Shown here one piece after another: positions 36,297-43,178 of a DNA stretch of 43,178 nucleotides. The position numbers were made by a program, and so were the translations under genes. The DNA lies in NCBI GenBank assembly GCA_025927855.1, contig JAICKN010000003.1, positions 1 to 43,178 on the forward strand, written 5' to 3'. The first letter of the stretch is position 1. Each line of letters starts with the position of its first letter. Source of the stretch: Terriglobales bacterium (GTDB lineage Bacteria > Acidobacteriota > Terriglobia > Terriglobales > Acidobacteriaceae). The notes beneath the pieces were generated by a model. It saw only the letters and a list, made by a program, of their open reading frames with translations. It was not told the DNA's origin and did no database searches.

Positions 36297-36383
36297 TGGT
36301 GCCGAAGAAGGGACTCGAACCCCCACACCCTTGCGGGTACATGGACCTGAACCATGCGCGTCTGCCAATTCCGCCACTCCGGC
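36297..36383 (-). tRNA. tRNA-Leu (anticodon CAG), 3' CCA encoded
   Basis: Minus strand GCCGGAGTGGCGGAATTGGCAGACGCGCATGGTTCAGGTCCATGTACCCGCAAGGGTGTGGGGGTTCGAGTCCCTTCTTCGGCACCA: acceptor stem, anticodon loop TTCAGGT, variable-arm hairpin and T-loop TTCGAGT all present. Confidence 0.95.
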
Positions 36384-36638
36384 AAGTGAACTCGGTCGCG
36401 GCGTGGAAACTCTGCCGTCTCCGGGAAGAGGAACAACAAACTCATATTTTACAGGGGAGCCGCAGCCTGTCAAACTTCCCGGGCGCAAAGCTGCATTTTC
36501 CTGGGTATTCGCGCGAAAATACACGTCTGAAACGCCACCCGTTTCCCATCAATCAAATTGCCGCCAGAATCTTTTCAACAATGTTCCGCCGTTATGGCCG
36601 CGGCGGCTGTGCTAGGGTAATTCCCGGGCAATACCCGC

Positions 36639-37133
36639 GTGACCAATGCGTCCAAACCGGCATCCAAACCAAAGACCTCGAGCAGGAGTCAGTCTCTCAT
36701 GCAAGTTCAACGAATCCGGTCTTGTTCACCGCAATCGGAGATGCGCGCCTCTGCGCACGACAACGCGCGCCATCTGCGTCATCTTTCCCATGAGTTGAGC
36801 AATGCGCTCGACACTGTTTTGCAGGCCAGTTATTTGCTCGAACAATCCAAATTGAGCGCGGGCGCCCGCAACTGGATCAAAATGATCTCCAACTCCGCCC
36901 AGGATGCGGCGGCCCACAACCGCGAAATCCGTGAGGTTTTAAGGCGCGTGCTTCCCGCGCCGGAAGAACATCTCTCCGGCACCCAGAAGCCGAATCTGCA
37001 GTTGGTGGAGAAAAAAGACCGTAAATCCCATCCCCGCGCTGAGTCCTCTTCTTCTCAGCGGGGAAAAAGGCCGGACGCGGCAAGACGGAAAGACGCGAAA
37101 AGGCAAAGTGCGGAGAATACAGAAAAGAAATAG
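36639..37133 (+). CDS. Orphan histidine-kinase dimerization/phosphoacceptor-like protein, no ATPase domain
   Basis: 164-aa ORF; H-box-like HLRHLSHELSNALDTVLQASYLLEQ followed by a second helix and a Lys/Arg-rich tail. Start codon uncertain (ATG at about 36699 also possible). Confidence 0.55.
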   Translation: MTNASKPASKPKTSSRSQSLMQVQRIRSCSPQSEMRASAHDNARHLRHLSHELSNALDTVLQASYLLEQSKLSAGARNWIKMISNSAQDAAAHNREIREVLRRVLPAPEEHLSGTQKPNLQLVEKKDRKSHPRAESSSSQRGKRPDAARRKDAKRQSAENTEKK

Positions 37134-37138
37134 TTCTT

Positions 37139-37165
37139 CGGGCGATAGATTTTTTCCATCGCCCG
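37139..37165. terminator. Hairpin CGGGCGAT...ATCGCCCG between convergent genes, possible bidirectional terminator
   Basis: Perfect 8-bp arms with a T-rich loop; no strong U tract outside the stem. Confidence 0.4.
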
Positions 37166-37220
37166 GTTGCCGCATTTACTTCATTGTCAATTGATTTACC
37201 GGCGAAGCTTCTCGCCAAAA

Positions 37221-37646
37221 TTAGCTTTCCAGCTTGGCATCCATCGTGATCTCGGCTTTCAATACCTTGGAGACCGGGCATCCGCTCTTTGCGTTTTGCG
37301 CGGCCGTCTGGAATGCTGTGTTGTCAGCTTTGGGAACTTTCGCGGTAACATCCAGATGAATCGCAGTGATGGTGAACCCCGACTCGAGTTTTTCCAACGT
37401 GAGGGTCGCGGTCGTATTGATGCTGTCGGCCGTGAGTCCGGCGTTGCCCAACTGCGCGGAAAGCGCCATGGAAAAACAGCCGGCGTGGGCGGCGGCGATC
37501 AATTCTTCGGGGTTCGTTCCCGGGCTATTTTCAAAGCGGGTGGAAAATGAGTAAGGAGTATTGGACAAAACTCCGCTGCTTGAGGAAACCGCGCCTTTGC
37601 CCTCTTTCAGACTGCCTTTCCAAACTGCACTGGCCTTGCGTTGCAT
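37221..37646 (-). CDS. OsmC family peroxiredoxin
   Basis: 141-aa ORF; GTNPEELIAAAHAGCFSMALSAQL and SGCPVSKVLKAEITMDAKL. Confidence 0.92.
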   Translation of the reverse strand: MQRKASAVWKGSLKEGKGAVSSSSGVLSNTPYSFSTRFENSPGTNPEELIAAAHAGCFSMALSAQLGNAGLTADSINTTATLTLEKLESGFTITAIHLDVTAKVPKADNTAFQTAAQNAKSGCPVSKVLKAEITMDAKLES

Positions 37647-37994
37647 ACTTGCACTCCTGATTTGTATTTAACTCTTTCTATTGTAATCGCAAAATCGCAG
37701 CTCCCAACTTGCACGACCTTGCGTGAGATAAAACGGGCGGGACTGCATTCCTGCTTCTCTGCCGCTGATCTTGGGCCGATGATCTTGTGTCGCTGGCCTG
37801 GCCGGCGAATTCATCAGCCTGCGCTTCGTCACCAAGTTGTAACTTCCCAAGCGCCATCCAATTAGGGTAACTTTCCTGGTGTACCGCTGCAGCGCGGGTA
37901 TCGGCTGCATTTCCGGTGTTCGAGTTTTTCCTGGAGTGTTCCCGCCGGGAAGGCGTCCAGGCAGAATTAAAATAATGGCAGTTCGGAGAAACTT

Positions 37995-38429
37995 ATGAGC
38001 GCCAACGAAACTGTCCGGGTAGAACGCCGCGCCGCACAACGCTTTCCAGTTCATCAACCTGTCTGCATTGAAGCGCGAGATGAAAAATGCGAGGTCTGGG
38101 GCTTGATCCAGAATTTGAGCTCCAGCGGTTTGCTTCTTTACGCCGATGTGGCGTTGGAGGAAGGCCAGAGCATTGGCCTCACCTTTGTCATTCCTCCGGA
38201 AATTACCTATGGCGACAAAATGAAGGTGCGCTGCCATGCCAGCGTCCTTCGCGTAATGCCACCCGCCATTGGCAGCAAATCAGGTATTGCGGTCCACATC
38301 AAAAGCTACGAATACTTAAATGATGTGGCCAACGCCGGAACTACCGAAGCCACGTTGCAGGCCATGGAGCGTGAACAGGAAGAACTGAGCGCCAGCGCTC
38401 ACGTTTTCTATCCTGGAGCAAGGGCTTAG
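37995..38429 (+). CDS. PilZ domain-containing protein
   Basis: 144-aa ORF; VERRAAQRFPVHQPVCIEARDEKCEVWGLIQNLSSSGLLLYAD (RxxxR and NxSxxG-like motifs). Confidence 0.85.
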   Translation: MSANETVRVERRAAQRFPVHQPVCIEARDEKCEVWGLIQNLSSSGLLLYADVALEEGQSIGLTFVIPPEITYGDKMKVRCHASVLRVMPPAIGSKSGIAVHIKSYEYLNDVANAGTTEATLQAMEREQEELSASAHVFYPGARA

Positions 38430-38709
38430 ACGGCGGCAGAACTTTTCCGCTCGTCCGTGCCTTTGCCCAATTTCGGCGGCTTTTTGCCTGTTGGCATGTT
38501 TTCAACACTAAACTTTCTTCATCAATGCTAAGCTGTTGGTAGATGCTTCCTTTCGGCAGCGCGGGTCTCCTATCGCTTGAAATTTTAATGATGGACATGG
38601 TCAAAGAGAATTTCGTTTTCGTGGGAACAATGCATTACCAAAGTCACTTGGCTGCCCTTCTAGCTGCTCGTAAGATTCTGAAATCTGGCCGGATAACGGG
38701 AACCCAGCC

Positions 38710-39939
38710 ATGCCTGGCATAGCCGTCACTTATCTAACCGAAGACAAAGACCGCTTCCTGGTGCTGCAACACCGCCTGGAAAGCACGCAGTTGTGCCGCA
38801 TCGTTTTCAGCCATGCGGGCTTTCCCACCGGTGCAACCGACCCTGTTCTGCGCCAAATCCAGGACGTGCGGTCCGAGGTTGTATTGGTGGATATTGATCC
38901 GCGCCACGCCGCCCGCGCCATCGGCACCATCGAGCTGATTCATGCCTCCACGAATGAGATTGTGATTTTCGCCATGGGAGAGATGAACGATTCCTCCACC
39001 ATCGTAGCTGCCATGCGCGCGGGGGCACGGGAATATCTGGAGCGCAACGCAACGATGGAGTCTATCACCGACGCGTTCTCCCGCTTCTCCGCCTCCCGCA
39101 GCAAGAACCGCGCCTCCTCATCCGGAAAGGCAAGGGTTTGCGCGGTCATGAACGCCAAAGGTGGCGCCGGAGCCACTACGGTTGCCGTAAACACCGCAAT
39201 CGCGCTGCAGGAACTCTATGGCAATGTGCTTCTGGTAGATCTCGCGCCGCTCGGGCACTCATCGTTGCATTTGAACGTGCGGCCCACATTCGGCGTTGTT
39301 GATGCTTTGCAAAATCTGCACCGGCTCGACACTTCTTTGCTCGACGGCCTGATGACGGAGTGCCGTGGCGGCCTGCAATTGCTCGCCGGGCCGCAGCAGC
39401 CTCTGACCGTTGCCCCGACAGCCGCCGAATTGGCCCGCCTGTTTGATTTGCTGGTCACCCATTTCCGCTACATCATTGTGGACTGTTCCAACCGTCTAGA
39501 CCAAACCGCGCGCATGGTTTGTGATTTGTGCAACACACTCCTGATTGTGGCGCAAACCGACGTGGTCTCTCTTTGGAGCGCCAACCGGCTCAATACCTTC
39601 CTGAATGAAGGCACCAGCCATGGCCGCATAAGGCTACTGTTGAACCGCTACAAGAAGATTCCCGGATTCACCGATGAAGACGTAGAAAAGGCCACCAGCT
39701 GCAAACTTTTGTGGAAAGTGCCGAATAACTACCAGGTTGTTGCGCCCGCAATTGACAAAGGCTCTCCCATCGCTTTACAGGACAATCAGGAAATTGGCCG
39801 TTCATTCCGCTCGCTTGCAGCCGCACTCGCCGAAGCCGATACCAACACGGAAGGTTCCCTCGATCTCTCCGCCCAAGGACAGACTAAGAAAAAAGCGTCC
39901 GGCCGCCTCATCATTTCTCCCGCCCGCGCCGGCCAATAG
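38710..39939 (+). CDS. CpaE/TadZ-like P-loop (ParA/MinD superfamily) ATPase with N-terminal receiver-like domain
   Basis: 409-aa ORF; deviant Walker A NAKGGAGATTVAVNTAIAL, LLVDLAPLGHSSLHLNV, IIVDCSNRLDQTARMVCDLCNTLLIVAQTDVVSLWSANRL. Confidence 0.85.
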   Translation: MPGIAVTYLTEDKDRFLVLQHRLESTQLCRIVFSHAGFPTGATDPVLRQIQDVRSEVVLVDIDPRHAARAIGTIELIHASTNEIVIFAMGEMNDSSTIVAAMRAGAREYLERNATMESITDAFSRFSASRSKNRASSSGKARVCAVMNAKGGAGATTVAVNTAIALQELYGNVLLVDLAPLGHSSLHLNVRPTFGVVDALQNLHRLDTSLLDGLMTECRGGLQLLAGPQQPLTVAPTAAELARLFDLLVTHFRYIIVDCSNRLDQTARMVCDLCNTLLIVAQTDVVSLWSANRLNTFLNEGTSHGRIRLLLNRYKKIPGFTDEDVEKATSCKLLWKVPNNYQVVAPAIDKGSPIALQDNQEIGRSFRSLAAALAEADTNTEGSLDLSAQGQTKKKASGRLIISPARAGQ

Positions 39940-40184
39940 AACTTTCCTAGTCGCACGCCAATTTTCTGGTAATCATCTCATCAGTCCTTGCCAACCTGAA
40001 ATCACTCACAATATTTCTGACGGGAAGGGCACAACTTCAGAGGTTGCGGAAACACAGGTCCACTACGAAAAGGAATCTCATGATTCTAAGTGCCTGAAGA
40101 ATGTGCAATTGATTTTTGGCAAGATTCGTTCTAATTGGTGAAGTACGCTACACGGATTCATTTATGGAAACTGCTGCTGAGCCT

Positions 40185-42479
40185 CTACTTCCCTGCTCCC
40201 ATTTTATTTTCCAGCGCAGCGTAAATGGTGGGATTGGAGCAGACCTCGAAATAGCGTTTGTCCGTCCACTGTTGCAGAGAAAAATCTTTGGGATCAATGA
40301 GCGGAATGCGGGTGGCGCGTACCACAATCTTCCGGAAGATATCGTTACCCAGCGGCACCAGCCCCGCAAAAAGCTCAAAGCTCTCGCTTCCCCATAATTG
40401 CGGCAGCTTCAAAGGGCAAGGTTCAAGCGAGATTTCCTGTTCGAGCCGCGCGAAGGCAACTTCGCTCATGCGGATGCCATTCAGGTTGTAGCGCATCATG
40501 AAATCATCGGGACTCTCGGCCGCGTCGCCATCGCTTATGGTCTGAAAGGCATACACATTGAATGGGCTGGCGAGCCCTTCTACTGGCTTGCGCATGCGCT
40601 TGTTGCACGAGGAAAGCCTGTCGCTTTCATTCAACGCGTCGGAAATCATAATGCGCTGGTCGCCGTCCATCAAATACAGCGGGGAGGCATTCTGGCAGGA
40701 AATTCCGATGCCCAATTCCAGGCTCGGCAGCCCGGAGCGTTCCAGCATTTCATTGTAGCCGCGCACAATTTCAATCATCTCGCGAGCCAGCACGCATGCC
40801 CGGCTCACCGCCGAAGGTGGCTGCCCTTCGTTTTCGAACAGGGAAAGAATAAGAGCGTCGCCTTCCACAAACACTTTGCTCGCTCCATATTTCGGCAGCA
40901 GCTTGTTCACGGGATCGTAAAAATTGAGGCTGAAATACGATGCGGGATTTAATCCGCGCTCCATTAATGAACGTGTCAGCCGCGTCGAATCGCGCACATC
41001 CGCTTTTATGATCACATGCCTCTCGACCGCCGCTTCCGCCGGCTTCCGCTCCTCGCTCAACGAGAATTCATAGAGCGTTCCATTCATCGTCGAGAGTTCG
41101 CGGAGTTTTTCCGTGGTGATCAGGTTAATGCTGTCGAGCGTGTCATTGATGACTTGCAGGCGTTGCAAATCGCAATGGTAACGGATGAAGTCGTATAGGA
41201 AACGCGCGGCCACTTTTCCGCGGGTTGAACCCGAGCAGCCGGCGACCCGGGACACTGCCGTCCGCAAATTATCCGGGGAAAACTTCCCATGCTCGGCAAT
41301 CAACCGCTCCACGCGGTCCCGCTCTTCCCGCGAGATCATGGCGTTCTTCAGCTGCTGCGCGTGGATTTGCGGCGAGTACTCGGCAAGCAGCGGCACAATT
41401 TCATAGGACGCAACCACCTGCTCGAAAATATCCTCGCGCTCGAGCGCCTCCAGCCAGGCACTGAGCCGCGCCTTCCGGCTTCGTCCCTCATGGGTCTCAT
41501 CGTCGGGCGTCCCGGAACCGACCAGTTCCTGCGCATTTTCCGGAACATTGAGCCAGCCATCAATAAGGCTTTCATCCACCGCAGGGGGAGATGAAAGCTG
41601 CAACGATCCCGATTGCGGAGCTTCGCCCGGCGCCGCCGCGTTCCGCAAAAATTCTTTGGCCACGCGGCATACGTTCGCGTAACGGTTGCTGTCTGTGTCA
41701 AAGTTGCCCAGCATCACATAATGTTCGGCGTTGAAATAGGGATCGCGGCCATCTTCGGTGAAGATCAGCGGATTGAGGAAAAGCTTGTACTCAACGTCGG
41801 TGCGGCTGCCAAACAGCGACTGCCGCATGCGTATCAATGTTTCCTTTTCAATCTCGCGCAGGGTATGGAACAACTCCAGTCCGGCCTTGCGCAAAATAAT
41901 TTTTTTGGCTACCTGGAAGCCTGCCAAAGCTTCCTGATACTCGTGCGCCTTCTGATGGCTGGTGCCTTCATAATTCTTCAGCATCATGCGGCAACGCTCG
42001 AGCACCTGGCCAAACTGAGCATTCAGTTCCAGCCGCAAAAACTTAATCACAGCTAGCCGGGCCAGCACATCAATAGTCAGGTTTTTCTCGGTCTTGGCGT
42101 GGTTGAGCGCAGCCACGTGCAGCGCCGCCAGCAATGGCTTTAACTCCGCAGGCTCGGATTTTGCTTTCGCTTTTCCGCCTGCCGCCGGCGCGCTTATCGA
42201 ATTTGTTCCCGCTTTTGCTTTTTGAAGTCCTTCGGCAGCCAGCAGACCGCTTAAATTTCCATGCTGAATAATCAGGCGGGTAATGTGCAGCCGCATCTGC
42301 TCGACAAATTTTTGACTGAGGTAAACATCGTGGCGAAGATTGTCTACGCCAATCTGCAGGCCTTCAATGACCAGCGATGGCGTATAGCTGCGCAGCTTGG
42401 GCGGTAGAGGCTGCTCCCCTGAGCCTCCGAGCCGGAAAATAGGAATACGCGGCATGGACGTAAATGGAGTGCCTGTCAC
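40185..42479 (-). CDS. Large protein of unknown function with divergent class III nucleotidyl cyclase-like C-terminal domain
   Basis: 764-aa ORF; long alpha-helical-looking N-terminal region; C-terminus contains VIIKADVRDSTRLTRSL, KYGASKVFVEGDALILSLFE, LELGIGIS and ISDALNESDRLSSC, matching the order of class III cyclase motifs. Confidence 0.6.
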   Translation of the reverse strand: MTGTPFTSMPRIPIFRLGGSGEQPLPPKLRSYTPSLVIEGLQIGVDNLRHDVYLSQKFVEQMRLHITRLIIQHGNLSGLLAAEGLQKAKAGTNSISAPAAGGKAKAKSEPAELKPLLAALHVAALNHAKTEKNLTIDVLARLAVIKFLRLELNAQFGQVLERCRMMLKNYEGTSHQKAHEYQEALAGFQVAKKIILRKAGLELFHTLREIEKETLIRMRQSLFGSRTDVEYKLFLNPLIFTEDGRDPYFNAEHYVMLGNFDTDSNRYANVCRVAKEFLRNAAAPGEAPQSGSLQLSSPPAVDESLIDGWLNVPENAQELVGSGTPDDETHEGRSRKARLSAWLEALEREDIFEQVVASYEIVPLLAEYSPQIHAQQLKNAMISREERDRVERLIAEHGKFSPDNLRTAVSRVAGCSGSTRGKVAARFLYDFIRYHCDLQRLQVINDTLDSINLITTEKLRELSTMNGTLYEFSLSEERKPAEAAVERHVIIKADVRDSTRLTRSLMERGLNPASYFSLNFYDPVNKLLPKYGASKVFVEGDALILSLFENEGQPPSAVSRACVLAREMIEIVRGYNEMLERSGLPSLELGIGISCQNASPLYLMDGDQRIMISDALNESDRLSSCNKRMRKPVEGLASPFNVYAFQTISDGDAAESPDDFMMRYNLNGIRMSEVAFARLEQEISLEPCPLKLPQLWGSESFELFAGLVPLGNDIFRKIVVRATRIPLIDPKDFSLQQWTDKRYFEVCSNPTIYAALENKMGAGK

Positions 42480-42511
42480 ACCAAAACGTAAGCAGACACA
42501 ACTTCCCTGTT

Positions 42512-42529
42512 GCTCCTGATGTCAGGAGC
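42512..42529. repeat. Inverted repeat GCTCCTGA-TG-TCAGGAGC upstream of the 764-aa gene
   Basis: Perfect 8-bp arms, 33 nt upstream of the predicted start. Confidence 0.4.
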
Positions 42530-42663
42530 GTAGCATCCCCGGAAATGCCGCAAAAGTTACCACCGTTACGTCCTAAGATATTAAATTTGTGTAATTTGGC
42601 AGGAAGTTGACGAGGCAGAAAAACTTGCATTGGCAGGCTTTGGGGACAGACAATAAAAGCCAA

Positions 42664-43178
42664 TCAATGCAGAATCTGCATGATGGAAGACCCCAGAAAT
42701 GGCGCAGGGGTAAAGGTCAGGATCAACATCAGCAGGCCCAGGATCGCAAGCCAGCGGCGGCCAGCGTCCATTTCCGGCCATCGCGGTACCGGAGGATGCC
42801 GCATTCCGCTGAATCCCAGGAAAACCGCCCACAGCGCCCAAACCTCCGAGCCATAAAGCGCCAACGGCACCAGCGCCACAATCGCTAAACGAGTCGCCCA
42901 TGTGTGCAGGCGCGGAGCAATCGCGTACACAATGTGTCCGCCATCGAGCTGGCCGCCGGGCAACAGATTCAATGCGGTAGCGAACATTCCCACCCACGCG
43001 GCAATGGCCATGGGATGCATGTATGCAATTTGCAATGCCTGCGGATGCGCATGCCCTACGGCTGTGAACGGCCACAGGAGCATGAAAATCAAGGGATAGC
43101 CGAGCTCGCTGGGAGGCGATCCTATCGCAGGCAGCCGGGACAGCGGCAATGAAATTACCAGCACCAGCAAAGCCACAA
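42664..43178 (-). CDS. M50 family site-2 protease-like metallopeptidase, partial (runs off the right edge)
   Basis: 170-aa visible; C-terminal S2P motif NLLPGGQLDGGHIVYA within a multi-TM protein. Confidence 0.85.
   Translation of the reverse strand, partial: VALLVLVISLPLSRLPAIGSPPSELGYPLIFMLLWPFTAVGHAHPQALQIAYMHPMAIAAWVGMFATALNLLPGGQLDGGHIVYAIAPRLHTWATRLAIVALVPLALYGSEVWALWAVFLGFSGMRHPPVPRWPEMDAGRRWLAILGLLMLILTFTPAPFLGSSIMQILH

Noticed and set aside
36111-36524. 137-aa minus strand ORF
   Set aside because: Reads through the tRNA-Leu gene; only its last 35 codons correspond to the likely small membrane protein start.
38341-38604. 87-aa minus strand ORF
   Set aside because: Overlaps the end of the PilZ gene in antisense and shows no family resemblance.
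1-43178. CRISPR array, prophage or transposon island
   Set aside because: No regularly spaced repeats, cas, integrase, transposase or phage structural genes were recognised; the excisionase-like HTH protein is an isolated case.

Overview
Single contiguous bacterial chromosomal window, dense with genes. It is probably from an Acidobacteriota-like organism; this is inferred from gene content, mainly a VWFA-related Acidobacterial-type protein, and was not tested. Main blocks: (i) 1-13.5 kb, a hemicellulose/sugar-acid utilisation locus: GH115 alpha-glucuronidase (frameshifted, runs off the left edge), GH116, galK, galT, GH31, then eda, a kdgK-like kinase, an ExuT-like MFS transporter, a KduI/IolB-type isomerase and a KduD-like SDR. 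(ii) 13.7-16.6 kb, a VWA protein, an RluA-family pseudouridine synthase and lgt. (iii) 17.2-22.8 kb, a small excisionase-like HTH protein followed by pilMNOPQ. (iv) 22.9-26.7 kb, an M24 Xaa-Pro peptidase, accB, accC and thiE. (v) 26.7-32.2 kb, two tandem APC permeases, a DUF1223 protein, an internally duplicated membrane protein and a VOC protein. (vi) 32.2-35.8 kb, a class I GATase, a CHY zinc-finger protein, Tat-exported MsrB and a DipZ-type CcdA-thioredoxin fusion. (vii) 36-43 kb, tRNA-Leu(CAG), a frameshifted small membrane protein, an orphan histidine-phosphotransfer-like protein, OsmC, PilZ, a CpaE/TadZ-like ATPase, a 764-aa protein with a divergent class III nucleotidyl cyclase-like C-terminus, and a partial M50 site-2 protease. 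No CRISPR array, rRNA or transposase was seen. Strongest leads are the cyclase-like 764-aa protein, the two homopolymer-associated frameshifts (GH115 and an ORF-track-invisible small membrane protein), the orphan DHp protein, and the hairpin-rich HTH/pil leader and intra-operon gaps.
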